Source of the DNA: Dryas octopetala
Taxonomy: Eukaryota; Streptophyta; Magnoliopsida; Rosales; Rosaceae
NCBI GenBank assembly: GCA_963921425.1
Contig: OY992833.1
Coordinates: 6,669,228 to 6,733,227, forward strand
Direction: 5' to 3'
DNA length: 64,000 nucleotides
The notes under the pieces are model-generated. The model saw only the letters and a list, made by a program, of their open reading frames with translations, was not told the DNA's origin and ran no database searches. Shown piece by piece: positions 13,157 through 24,247 of the stretch. The position numbers and the translations under genes were made by a program. Within the stretch, counting starts at the first letter, position 1, and every line of letters begins with the position of its first letter.

Positions 13157-13790
13157 ATGAGTAATTCAACAACTACATACATCATTGATAAAGATGATTT
13201 GGGTGATTTAGATTGTAAACCAAGATGTGGTATGGAGTTTGATTATGAAGAAATGGCCTACAATTTTTATAATGAATATGGGAGGAAAATGGGGTTTTCC
13301 ATTAGAAAAGACAACCAAAACAAAAATAGAAGAACAGGTGAAGTCACTTCAAGAGTTTACCTTTGTTGGAAGGAGGGTTTTCAACCTAAAGCTAAGCAAA
13401 ATCAGATCATTAAAAATCCAAGAGCAGAGACAAGGACATGATGTGGTGCTCAAATGGTTATCAAGTTGAATAGATATAATGGTAAGTATTTTATACATAG
13501 TTTTGTGGAACAACACAACCATTCACTTGTGAAACCAGAGTGTGTACATTACTTCCATCTCACAAGGAAATACATGACTCACAAGCTATTCAAATAGATT
13601 TAGCAGAAGAATCTAGGATATTGCCTAGTTCTGCATATGAGTTGATGGGAAGACAACCTAGAGGAAGGGAATCTCTTGGATATACAAAAATAGATCAAAA
13701 GAACTATCTTCGATCTAAGAGGCAAAAAAAAAATGGCATATGGTGAAGCTGGCAGCTTGTTGAAATATTTTCAAAATCATACGAGCTTTG
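13157..13790 (+). pseudogene. FAR1/FHY3-related (FRS) pseudogene, 5' part only
   Basis: FRS proteins are transposase-derived transcription factors with an N-terminal WRKY-GCM1-type FAR1 zinc domain. Here the frame from 13157 shows the FAR1 start (GMEFDYEEMAYNFYNEYGRK, then GFSIRKD) up to PRAETRT. A TGA at 13439-13441 follows, where the family has Gly before the conserved Cys. Homology then resumes in frame (CGAQMVIKLNRYNGKY, HNHSLVKPE), and a frameshift near 13550 moves to another frame (QAIQIDLAEESRILP, ESLGYTKIDQKNYL). A further frameshift lies in a run of 10 A at 13724-13733 before an [13 protein letters not shown] remnant. The MULE transposase and SWIM regions are absent, because the sequence changes to WAK homology near 13790. 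Clearly dead. Confidence 0.8.
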
Positions 13791-14181
13791 CCTTACAGGC
13801 GTCAACGACTACTCTTGCTCTGGCATTGGATGTTGCCAAACTTCCATCCCCAGCGGACTGCACAATCAAACTGTGAGATTGGGTAGCTACGAAAATCATA
13901 CCGGGGGTATATGGGGGACTTTAACCCCTGAAGCTACGCCTTCATTGTGCAATAAGGCCAGTTCAATTTCTCCAAAACAAGCTTGAAACAACTGGAGAAC
14001 ATAGAAGAGCTCCCAATGGTTCTTGATTGGGCAATTGGGGATGATCCTTGTGATGCAGCTCGAAAGAGAAAGGATTTTGCATGCAAGGCAAATAGCACGT
14101 GTCTCAACCCTGCGAATCGGAATGGTTACATTTGCCAGTGCTTGCCAGGTTACCGAGGAAACCCATATCTAGGTTGTGAAG
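13791..14181 (+). pseudogene. Wall-associated kinase-like pseudogene, extracellular part (5' truncated)
   Basis: Broken frames show the WAK extracellular region: a [12 protein letters not shown] motif near 13815, then QLENIEELPMVLDWAIGD and DPCDAARKRKDFACKANSTC with an EGF-like module CQCLPGYRGNPYLGCE ending near 14181. That end is followed by a GT donor-like sequence. Stop codons interrupt the stretch and the N-terminal galacturonan-binding part is missing, replaced by the FAR1 relic. It continues at 20461 and 21374 beyond the LINE insertion. WAKs are plasma-membrane kinases that sense pectin; this copy cannot make one. Confidence 0.8.
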
Positions 14182-14337
14182 GTGATCCATATTCTTTATT
14201 CATACACACATATTTAATACGTTGTTGAAGCTAGGAAAGGTCAAAATTGGGATTTCGATCACCTCGTAATATGTGTGACATACTGACATTTATATGAGTT
14301 TTCCTTTCTTTTCAAATGGTAATGAGTGCGAGAATAC
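14182..14337 (+). other. Remnant WAK intron up to the LINE target site
   Basis: Sequence between the EGF-like exon and the LINE. It ends in the first copy of the target-site duplication, ATGAGTGCGAGAATAC (14322-14337), which also begins the next WAK EGF exon (DECEN-type). A clean AG acceptor before this exon is not visible. Confidence 0.5.
14322..14337 (+). repeat. LINE target-site duplication, left copy
   Basis: ATGAGTGCGAGAATAC, identical to 20461-20476. Confidence 0.92.
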
Positions 14338-14574
14338 TTTTGCACATTTGGCGTATGCATGTATGTAAACATCTCACTATCTCGTGTTGTTGAAAAAAGA
14401 GGAAGTACAGAAGACTGAACAAACAAAAAAATTGTGGCCTAAGCTAATATCTCGAGAAAGCTCTGTTCTCTCTCCTAACAAACGTTCTCTTTGTACTCTT
14501 TTTGGTGGTATTCTTCTGGTTTGGGGGTGACGTCAACGGAGGAGAGACCCATCTTTTCGGCTCTCCGACCACAA

Positions 14575-16244
14575 ATGGGCGGCGGGGAGCCGGAATTCAC
14601 CTTGGCTAATTTGGGAGGCTTGGATTTTGTGAATCCTCGTGCTGGAAAGCGAGGTCGATCAGCCGACGACCCAGATTTTGGTTCTTACTCTACCCCTCCT
14701 CCGCCACCATCTGGGGTGGCGAAATCGACTCCAAGTTTCATGGATCGTCTTATGAAATCTGTTGAGACTACTATGGGTGCTCGATCTGTTCCGTTGAATG
14801 AGTCTGACTTACTTGATGAGGATTGTGTTATTTCTCGTGGATCTAAGGGTCCAAGCATTAGATTCTCTGAGAAGGCGATGGATCGGATGTGCCAACCTTG
14901 GCGGCAAGCTCTCATCATCAAACTTTTGGGCAGAAACCATACTTATAATTTCTTGGTGGGTCGTCTAAAGCAGAAATGGGGTCTTAAAAGGGATTTTCAG
15001 CTTATTGATCTTGAAAATGGCTATTTTATTGTTAGATTTCAATTGGAAGAAGATCGGCAGTTTGTTTTAACAGGTGGACCTTGGGTCATTGTTGGAAATT
15101 ATTTGACTATTCAGAATTGGAGGCCTGGGTTTAATCCTTTTACTGACACTGTGACTCATATGGCTGTCTGGATCCGAGTGAGTGGTGCTCAGATGGAATT
15201 CTTTAACACTTGGGCTATGAAGAAAGTGGGCAATGCCCTGGGAAAGCTGCTCAAAATTGATATACTCACAAACTCTTGTTCTAGAGGTAAGTTTGCTCGC
15301 ATTTGTGTTGAGGTTGACCTTACTAAGCCCTTTGAAGCCTATATTGAGATCAATGGAATTTGGTATAACTTGGAATATGAGGGTATGCCTCAAATTTGCT
15401 TCCATTGTGGGAGGTATGGTCACAAGCAAGAGGGTTGTGCTTGGAATAAGGCTTCTGAAGCTGAAAATATGGAGGTTGGTGAGGGTGCTGTTAACTCTGG
15501 GGATACTACAATTAATAAACCTGTTCCTGAGATGGTTCATGTTAAGTCTCGGGAGGTGGTTGAAGAGCCAATTCATGGTGTTTGGATGCAACCAAAGCAT
15601 AGGGGAAGAAGTAAAAAGGCTTATGGGACTAGCTTTTCCGGTGGGGATAAGATACAAGTTCAAGGATCTAGGTTTAATGCCTTAAAATCTAAGGAAGCTC
15701 AGGAAGCTGTTGAGTCTGTTGTAGGGTCTGTCCCTGCTAACTCCACATTTGGTAAGGACAAACCTGTTTTGGGGAAGAAAGTTTGGTCCCCAAAAAGCAA
15801 GAAGGCAATTACTGAAGAGAGACCTCCTCTTCTGATATATCTAATAAGAAGGGTGGGGGAATTGGTGTTTCTCAAAAGGGAGGCGCCTCTGTGAGTGGCA
15901 CTAAGTCTATTTATTCTGAAGAAGAGGTTCAAAAACTCAGGAAGACCTTAAGTGCTGCTTTCTCTGGTTTTTTGGGGCAGGGTCCTCGAGTGTGTAATCC
16001 TATTATCACTGAGGCTTATGCTGGTCCCAACTATGAGGAGAGCATTGTTGTCTTTGGCCATCAACCTCCTGATATTAGGCCTGATAAGGGGATTTGCTCT
16101 ATGGAAGGTGTCGATATAAGTGACACTAATTTGTCTTATGTCCCTGAATCTCAGGAAATTGGTCATGGAGCTGTTAGAGCTCAGTATGGTGATATGCACA
16201 TTGACTCTTCTCATCATGAGAAGGGTGGTGTTGTTTCTGTTTGA
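14575..16244 (+). pseudogene. LINE ORF1 (DUF4283 / CCHC zinc-knuckle RNA-binding protein), frameshifted
   Basis: Nucleic-acid chaperone-like protein of plant L1 elements. I prefer the ATG at 14575 (MGGGEPEFTLANLGG) over one 84 bases upstream, whose extra residues look non-conserved. A DUF4283-like domain spans about residues 100-250 (LIIKLLGRNHTYNFLVGRLK, then MAVWIRVSG and MKKVGNALGKLLKID). It is followed by CFHCGRYGHKQEGC, a C-x2-C-x4-H-x4-C knuckle near 15395-15436. The frame then closes at 15894, while the real C-terminal part continues in another frame (SGTKSIYSEEEVQKL) to 16244, indicating one indel near 15830. Confidence 0.8.
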
Positions 16245-16283
16245 GGTTTATCCTCTTAGTTTTCTACCTCTCTCTTATTTTTA

Positions 16284-19200
16284 ATGATGATGAATATTAT
16301 TTGTTGGAATGTTAGAGGGGCTAAGAGGTCTTCTTTCAAGAATTCTTTTCGGGATTTAATCTCTAGTAATAAAGTTGATGTTGCTGCTATTTTTGAGCCT
16401 AGGATTAGTGGTTCTAAGGCTCTAGAGGTCATCAAGAGTCTTGGTTTCCCTAATTTTGAGGTAGTTGATGCTCATGGCTTCTCTGGAGGCATTTGGTTAT
16501 TATGGAGTACCAATGTTGCTCAAGTGGATGTCATTCACTGCATGGATCAAGTTCTCACTGTCTCGTTTTCTGGGCCTGATGGTTCTATGTGGCTTTTTTC
16601 AGCTGTGTATGGGAGTCCTTGCATTAGAAAGAGAGCTTTTCTTTGGCAGGTTTTAGATATTATTGCTTCTAATCATAATCTCCCTTGGCTTTTGGCTGGG
16701 GATTTTAATGAAATGGTCTGCAGTAGTGAGAAGAATGGAGGTTCTCCCAACTTTCGAGCTGGTGGTTTCAAAGACTGGATTCACAAATGGTAGTGTATTG
16801 ATCTTGGTTTTGTTGGTCCGTCGTTCACCTGGAAGGGAAGAGATAATGTTGGTAGGCTTGTTTGGGAGAGGCTTGATAGGGCTGTGAGTAATGATTCATG
16901 GAGATTGCTTTTTCCTGAAGCTTTTGTCAAGCACCTTCCCAAAACTTCTTCTGACCATTGTCCTATCCTTATTTGTTTAGATAATGGTCATTATGTTGAT
17001 TCTAGAAATAAGCCTTTTCGTTTTGAAAGCATGTGGTTGTTGCATGAGGGTTTTAAGGACTTTCTTCAATCTGTCTGGGCTGCTCATGATCTCGACTTAT
17101 TTAACAAACTTTCTGCTGTGACTATTGATCTTAAAAAGTGGAATATGGAGGTCTTTGGTCATCTTTTTCACAGGAAAAAAAGGCTCTTGGCTAGGTTAGG
17201 GGGAGTTCAGCTGGCTCTCTGTACTAATGCTTCTTCTTTTCTCCTAAATTTGGAAAGTCGATTGCAAAATGAGTATAATGCAATATTAGATCAAGAGGCT
17301 GCTTTTTGGAGGCAAAAGTCAAGAGTAAAATGGCTTCAAGATGGTGATAGAAACACTAGTTTCTTTCACCTCTCCACTGTCATTCGAAGAAGAAGGAATA
17401 AAATTGTAGGGCTGCTCAATGCTAATGGTATTTGGGTCACTCATAAGAAAGATTTGCAGGACATTGATGTCTCTCATTTTAAAACCTTTTTTATGGATTC
17501 AGATGTTAGTGTTTCTGATATCCAACTCCCTAATTATTTCCCTCTTATCCCTAGTTCTGAGTTGTCTTGCATTAATAAGACTGTTACTGAAGATGAAATT
17601 AAATCTAGCCTTTTTTCTATTGGTGCTTTTCTCTCCTCCTGGCCCTGATGGCTTTCCTGCAGGCTTTTATCAGAATCATTGGGAAACTGTTGGGCCTGAT
17701 ATTGTCAATATGGTCTATAACTATTTTAGCACTGGTTCTATCCCTCAAGGTCTTGGTAATACTCTTATTGCCCTTGTCCCCAAGATTTCTGGTCCTCAGT
17801 TGATCTCTCAGTTCAGGCCTATCAGTTTATGCAATACTTTATATAAAGTGGTCACTAAGATTGTGGTGAGTAGGCTTAGACCTCTTATGCAAAAATGGAT
17901 CAGCCCCTGCCAGGTTAGTTTCATCCCTGGAAGACAGATAACAGACAATATTTTTACAGCTCAAGAAGTCCTCCACACTTTCAGAAGTTGCAAGGCTAAG
18001 AGAGGTTTTCTAGCTTGGAAGATTGATCTTGCCAAGGCTTATGATAGGCTCAAATGGTCTTTCATTCAAGAGACTTTATTAGAGGTTGGTGTTTCTGGTA
18101 ACCTTTTAAATCTCATAATGGATTGTGTTGCTAAAGTTGATTATCAATTAATTGTTAATGGTGAGTTAACTAGTGCCTTTCAGCTTGAGCGAGGGATTAG
18201 ACAAGGTGATCCCCTTTCACCTTATCTTTTCGTTCTTTGTGTTGGAAAGCTTAGTCATCTCATTATGGATTCTGTTGGCAGAGGGGAATGGAAGCCTGTG
18301 CATGTTTGTAGAAATGGTCCAGCTATTTCTCATTTGTGTTTTGCAGATGATATTATCCTTTTCTCTGAGGCTTCAATGAGGCAAGCTAATGTTATTAAAA
18401 GATGTTTGGATCAGTTTTGTTCCATCTCTGGTCAACAAATCAGTTTTGAGAAGTCTAGATTGTTCTATTCTCCTAATACTCCTGTTGGTCTCGCTAAAGC
18501 TATTAGCTCTCATTGTGGCAGTCCCTTGACTAAGGATTTGGGTCGTTACTTAGGAGTGCCTCTTATTCACTCCAGAATTACCAAATTCACCTATAAGGAA
18601 ATTGTTGAGAAAGTGCAGTCAAGGCTTGCTTCTTGGAAGATTAATAACTTATCTCTTGCTGGGAGGGTTACTTTAATTCAATCTGTTTCTTCTTCTATTC
18701 CTATCTATGCTATGCAATCGGTTAAGCTTCCTGTTTCAATTTGTGATAATATTGATAAATTGAATAAAAGATTCTTGTGGGGTTCTACGGATTCTAAGCG
18801 GAAGGTTCATTTAGTGAAGTGGAGTCAAGTTTGTCTTCCTAAAGCTATGGGTGGGCTGGGTTTAAAAAGAATGAGATTGATGAACACTGCTTTACTCGCT
18901 AAGCCTGGTTGGAGGATCCTTCAAAATGATGATGGTTTGTGGGCTAGAACTGTCTCAGCTAAGTATTTGCAAGGTAATAATTTGGCTATCCTCCATGAGC
19001 ATAAGCCTGCTCCTTCTTCTTCTTCTTCTTGGAAGGGAATGCTTGTTGGGGCCTCTCTCCTAAAGAAGGGTTTGTTTTACAGGATTGGTTCAAGTACGCA
19101 CACTTTATTTTGGCATGATAATTGGACTGGTTTTGGAAAATTACATGTTCATGCGTTAATTCCTCTTGACTCTGTTCATTCTGAGGCTAAGGTGGTTGAT

Positions 19201-20403
19201 TTTGCTGTGAATCAGAGTTGGGATATTCCTAAGCTTAGAATTTTTCTGCCTGAGGACTTGGTTCAAAAGATTGTTGCCATTCCTTTTTGCACTTCTGAGA
19301 GTTATGATGACAGATGGATTTGGGGAAGTTCTTCTAATGGCATTTTCTCTGTCAAATCTGCTTATCATATTGGTCTTGGGGATGATGGTTATGAGAACTG
19401 GCAATGGTCTTTCATCTGGAAGCTTGTTGTTCCTCCCAAAATTAAAACTTTTTTGTGGTTGCTTTGTTTAGGTAAGCTTTTGGTCAATGAGCAGAGGTGG
19501 AAAAGAGGTTTTTGCCCCATCCCTGCTTGCAATTTTTGTGGTGCTTCTATGGAATCCATTTCTCATGTCTTTAGGGATTGCAGCAGGGCTAATTTGGTTT
19601 GGAGAAGCCTTTGGATGCCCATTCATATTTTGGATTCCCCTGGCATTGAGTTTTCTAATTGGTTAAAGATCAACTTGATTTCCAAGAAAGTCTCCTATGG
19701 TGGGGCTGCTTGGAATGTGATTTTCTGTTTTGGTTGCTGGTTTCTTTGGTTTTGGAGGAATAAAAGGATTTTTGAGCCTGATTTCTCCTTCCCTGGTCAA
19801 CCTGAAGTTTGCATTAGGACTGCTGCTCTTGAGTGGTACAATGCTAATTTTGCTTCTGCTCCTCAAAAGTTTAATTCTCAGTTGATGCTTTCTTGGACCC
19901 CTCCTCCTGTTGAGTGGATTAAACTGAATGTTGATGGGAGTAAAAGTGGGCCTCTTGGTTCAATTAGTGCTGGGGGTGTTCTTAGAGATTGCAATGGTTG
20001 TTGGGTTTCAGGTTTTGCTGCCAACCTTGGTAGAGGTGAGATTTTATCTGCTGAATTATGGGGATTATTTCATGGTCTTTGCTTGGCTTGGAATAGTGGT
20101 TATAGACATCTTCTTGTTGAGATGGATTCTGCTTGTGGCGTCCATTTGGTGCTTCATAATGATTGTATAAATCACCCTCTTGGCTCCTTGATTGCTTCCT
20201 GCCAAGATCTCCTCAAAAGGGACTGGACTTGCTGCTTATCTCATATCTACAGGGAAAGAAACTATGTTGCTGATAGTCTTGCTACTTTTGGTCATTCTCT
20301 GGACCTGGGTCTGCAAATTTTTAACCATCCCCCTTCTTGGTGTGCTCAGATTATTTTTGAAGATTCTATAGGCTTTTCTCGCAGTCGTTTTGTTCTTAGC
20401 TAG
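16284..20403 (+). pseudogene. LINE ORF2: endonuclease, reverse transcriptase, zf-RVT, RNase H; two lesions
   Basis: Replication polyprotein of the LINE. The APE-type endonuclease starts with IICWNVRGAKRSS, has GDFNEMV and ends with SSDHCPIL. TAG at 16791-16793 interrupts it. A second lesion, a one-base frameshift near 17630-17650, separates the linker from the reverse transcriptase. RT then runs intact for about 990 codons: SPPGPDGFPAGFYQNHW, FRPISLCN, VSFIPGRQITDNI, GIRQGDPLSPYLF and the catalytic LCFADDIILF. A zf-RVT region follows (FIWKLVVPPKIKTFLWLL). A plant-type RNase H ends the frame (NVDGSKSG, SAELWGLFHGL, VEMDSA, RERNYVADSLA). Apart from the two lesions every domain is well kept, so inactivation is recent. 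Confidence 0.88.
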
Positions 20404-20460
20404 TTAGTTTTTGTTTTTTTTTTTCTCTGGGCCTTTGGCCCTCCCTCCTACCAAAAAAAA

Positions 20461-20476
20461 ATGAGTGCGAGAATAC
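20461..20476 (+). repeat. LINE target-site duplication, right copy
   Basis: ATGAGTGCGAGAATAC, identical to 14322-14337, directly after the A tract. Confidence 0.92.
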
Positions 20477-20643
20477 AAACCCCTACCCCTGCGATCCTGG
20501 GTTGACGTGCCAAAATATACTTGGAAGTTATTCTTGTAATTGTGACCATGGTTACAAAAAAAACAAAGGTTACACAGAGGACGGCAAGAATGGAACCAGG
20601 TGTATCAAAGACAACAATAATATCCTGCTTATCACTTCATTGG
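20461..20643 (+). pseudogene. WAK pseudogene, calcium-binding EGF exon
   Basis: Directly follows the LINE. Reads ECENTNPYPCDPGLTCQN, then SYSCNCDHGYKKNKGYTEDG and RCIKDN, a typical WAK EGF_CA module, ending at a GGTATGC donor. The first 16 bases are the right copy of the LINE target duplication. No stop within the exon. Confidence 0.8.
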
Positions 20644-21373
20644 GTATGCATTATTTACATATATATTAATTAACATGCATTTATTTATGATCATAGTCTT
20701 TTTTTTTTTTTTTTTAATTCGGGAAGAGACTTGGAGAGGAATCAAACTTAAGTGTAGTATTCTACAGTCCTTCTAATTGGGCTATCCCTAGTCTAAATTT
20801 CTTTTACACATATACTAATGCACCCAAACTCTTCTTTTTGAGGGTTAGCTAGGCACCCAAACTTATTTGACTTGAGCTACCTTTGGATAAATAATAAAAA
20901 AAATAATCTAACCTACAGTTCTCCTAAGTTTTTTCTTTAAGAAAAAAGAAAGAGAAAAATAATTTTTAGTCAAGGCTTGTTTCTTTTTCAGTCATTTGAC
21001 TATACATTAATATACACATAAACTATCCTTGCAATATTGAAACTTTTCCCCTACGTATACGGTATACATGATCTCTCTGGTTTTCAAGCCTTTTTAGCAA
21101 GTTTCGAACGATTGATTAATCTAACTAAATGTAAAATGGATAAATATTTTTTCATTGTGATATAGAGAATCATACTTGTTCTCAATAACTATTACTTTGT
21201 CAAGAAAATCTTTGTGCTAAAACAGAACAAGCTAGATAACTAAAACAAGGTGTTTTAATACACTATATGCCTATTCTTTTCCCAATCTATCTCTAACATT
21301 CTATCCCCAGTAGAATATACATAAATAAATTTTAAAATAAAATTTGGTAGTTAATTTTTTCAATTATGTATAG
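20644..21373 (+). other. WAK pseudogene intron
   Basis: AT-rich stretch between the EGF exon donor (GTATGC) and the acceptor TATAG at 21369-21373. No other feature seen. Confidence 0.6.
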
Positions 21374-22558
21374 GTGTCAGTGTAGGCTTCTTGGTTTTAC
21401 TGGTTGGAATTTCATGGATATATTGGGGATTGAAGAAAAGAAAGTTCATGAACTCAAAGAAAAGTACTTCACAGAAAATGGTGGCTTATTGTTAAAACAA
21501 CAACTTGCTAGTTGCAGAGGTTCTGTGGAGACAATAAAAATCTTTGCTGCAAAAGAACTTAAGAAGGCTACAAACAATTACCATGAAAGTAGAGTCCTTG
21601 GTGAAGGAGGCTATGGAACAGTTTACAAAGGAATATTACCAGATAACAAAGTGGTTGCTATAAAGAAGTCCAAAATTGGTGCCCCAACTTAGAATAATCA
21701 GTTTGTTAATGAGGTGATTCTTTTCTCACAAATCAACCATAGAAATGTTGTGAGGCTATTAGGCTGTTGTTTAGAGATAGAGGTGCCTTTTCTAGTCTAC
21801 GAGTTCATTACCCGTGGCACTCTTTTTGAGCATGTCCATAACAAAAAAGGCAAAGGATCATCATCACTTTCATGGGAATTACGGCTGAAGATAGCATCAG
21901 AAACTGCAGGAGCATTGGCATACTTACACTCCTCCATTTCCATACCAATCATACACCGAGATGTGAAAGTAACAAACATACTATTAGATGAGAATTTCAC
22001 TGCAAAAGTGTCAGACTTTGGAGCTTCACGGTTAATTCCTGCAGATCAAAATGAACTATCAACTTTGGTGCAAGGGACACTCGGATACTTAGATCCTGAA
22101 TATCTTCAGTCCAACACTCTTACAGAGAAAAGTGACGTTTACAGCTTTGGAGTTGTCCTTGTGGAGCTACTAACAAGCAAAGTGGCACTTTCATTTGATA
22201 GGCCTGAGGCAGAGAGAAACCTAGTGAACTTCTTTGTTCGTTCAATGGAAGAGGATTGCTTGATTCAAATTCTTGATGAAAACATAGTGAATGAGGGAAA
22301 TATTGAGACAGTACAACAAGTGGCCAATCTCGCGAAAAGATGTTTGAGGGTAAAAGGGGAGGAATGCCTAGCATGAAAGAAGTGGCGATGGAGCTAGAGG
22401 GAATCAGAATTATGACAAAGCATCCATGGGGGGGACAAGCTGATTGCTGTGGAGAAGAGGTAGAATACTTGCTTGGGTCAACTAATTCAGAGGCTTGCAT
22501 TGTCAATGTTGGAGGTGATGGTGGTTCTACTGGTACAAGTAGAGGGGACCTTCTATAA
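21374..22558 (+). pseudogene. WAK pseudogene, transmembrane and Ser/Thr kinase exon
   Basis: Begins with a transmembrane segment (VSVGFLVLLVGISWIYWGL). A frameshift lies near 21440, before the juxtamembrane KEKYFTENGGLLLKQQL. The kinase domain has glycine loop GEGGYGTVY, VVAIKKSK with the catalytic Lys, [28 protein letters not shown] and [16 protein letters not shown]. Lesions: TAG at 21690-21692 where WAKs have Gln ([11 protein letters not shown]), and a one-base loss near 22370, after which the tail is in another frame ([12 protein letters not shown]) to the TAA at 22556-22558. Catalytic motifs are preserved, but three lesions plus the LINE make it a pseudogene. Confidence 0.88.
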
Positions 22559-22630
22559 TGACGGCAGGCATACAATGCCTCCATATCAAAAAAAAAAAAA
22601 AAATAGATAACCTGCTGAACTAGTAAACAA
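22559..22630. other. Spacer between WAK relic and repeat array
   Basis: Contains an A run at 22589-22603; nothing else seen. Confidence 0.5.
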
Positions 22631-24247
22631 GTTTTACCATTTTTTTGATGCATCTCTCAAGATAATGGTAACTCTTGATCAAGATGTGATAACTTACTAT
22701 ATTCTTGATCAAAGTTACCATTTTCTTGAACCAAACATCAAGAAAATGGTAACCAAAACCTTGCCTCAAACCAAGTTACCACTTTTTTGATCGTTCGATC
22801 AAGAAAATGGTAACTTGGTTCAAGAATGTGGTAACCAAGCCCAATCATAGCCAAAATTACCATTTTTTTGATTTTTTTCCTCAAGAAATGGTTACTTGTT
22901 CTCAAGAAATGGTAAGTTACCATTTTCTTGATCAAAGTTACCATTTTCTTGAACCAAACATCAAGAAAATGGTAACAAATCAGTGGGGCAAAAAACGTTA
23001 CCACTTTCTTGATCGTTCGATCAAGAAAATGGTAACTTGGTTCAAGATTGTGGTAACCAAGCCCAAATGGTTACTTGTTCTCAAGAAATGGTAAGTTACC
23101 ATTTTCTTGATCAAAGTTACCATTTTCTTGAACCAAACATCAAGAAAATGGTAACAAATCAGTGGGACAAAAAACGTTACCACTTTCTTGATCGTTCGAT
23201 CAAGAAAATGGTAACTTGGTTCAAGATTGTGGTAACCAAGCCCAATTTTGACCAAAGTTACCATTTTCTTGATTTTTTTCCTCAAGAAATGGTAACTTTT
23301 TCTCAAGAAATGGTAAGTTACTATTTTCTTGATCCAAATTACCATTTTCTTGAACCAATCCTCAAGAAAATGGTAACCAAATCAGTGGGGCAAAAAACGT
23401 TACCACTTTCTTGATCATTCGATCAAGAAAATGGTAACTTGGTTCAAGAATGTGGTAACGAAGCCCAATCTTGACCAAAGTTACCATTTTCTTGATTTTT
23501 TTCCTCAAAAAATGGTAACTTTTTCTCAAGAAATGGTAAGTTACCATTTTCTTGTTCCAAATTACCATTTTCTTGAACCAATCCTCAAGAAAATGGTAAC
23601 CAAATCAGTGGGGCAAAAAACGTTACCACTTTCTTGATCATTTGATCAAGAAAATGGTAACTTGGTTCAAGAATGTGATAACGAAGCCCAATCTTGACCA
23701 AAGTTACCATTTTCTTAATTTTTTTCCTAAAAAAATGGTAACTTTTTCTCAAGAAATGGTAAGTTACCATTTTCTTGAACCAATCCTCAAGAAAATAGTA
23801 ACCAAATCAGCCAAGCAAAAAACGTTACCACTTTCTTGATTGTTCGATCAAGAAAATGGTAACTTCGATCAAGAAAGTGGTAACCAAGCCCAACCTTGAC
23901 AAAAGTTACCATTTTCTTGATTTTTTTTTTCAAGAAATGGTAACTTTTTCTCAAGAAATGGTAAGTTACCATTTTCTTGATCCAAGTTACCATTTTCTTG
24001 AACCAATCCTCAAGAAATGTGTAAGCAAATCAGTGGGGCAAAAAATGTTACCACTTTCTTGATCGTTTGATCAAGAAAATGGTAACTTCGATCAAGAAAG
24101 TGGTAACCAAGCCCAACCTTGACCAAAGTTACCATTTTCTTGATTTTTTTTCTCAAGAAATGGTAACTTTTTGTCAAAAATTGTAAGTTACCATTTTGTT
24201 GATCCAAGTTACCATTTTCTTGAACCAAACATCAAGAGAATGGTAAC
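22631..24247. repeat. Hairpin-rich tandem array, copy 1 (word GTTACCATTTTCTTGA and its complement)
   Basis: About 1.6 kb made almost entirely of the 16-base word GTTACCATTTTCTTGA and its reverse complement TCAAGAAAATGGTAAC, alternating in orientation. The marker CGTTACCACTTTCTTGAT recurs near 22996, 23175, 23399, 23621, 23823 and 24046 (last one variant), spacings 179, 224, 222, 202 and 223. The base unit is therefore about 223 bp with shortened variants. Each full unit holds four potential hairpins in series: a 19-bp arm pair around a TT tip, an arm pair around a TTTTTTTCC-type loop, one hinged at GGTAAGTTACC, and one with loop ACCAAACA or ACCAATCC. The array begins TTTACCATTTTTTTGATGCAT, a start shared with copy 3. 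Confidence 0.9.

Larger units (their letters stand above)
14338..20460 (+). mobile_element. L1-type LINE retrotransposon inserted in the WAK relic
   Basis: Non-LTR element of about 6.1 kb with two reading frames and a short 3' A tract (20453-20460). It is bounded by an exact 16-bp target-site duplication, ATGAGTGCGAGAATAC, at 14322-14337 and 20461-20476. The duplicated bases belong to a WAK EGF exon, so the host sequence joins perfectly across the insertion. The long duplication and A tail are the signature of target-primed reverse transcription. ORF1 carries one frameshift, and ORF2 one nonsense codon and one frameshift, so this copy is probably immobile. Confidence 0.93.

Noticed and set aside
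15067..15663. 198-codon minus-strand frame in the LINE ORF1 region
   Set aside because: Shadow of the plus-strand ORF1, which carries the DUF4283 and zinc-knuckle homology.
22631..24247. Possible CRISPR-like repeat-spacer structure
   Set aside because: The intervals are themselves repeats, the context is eukaryotic and there are no unique spacers.
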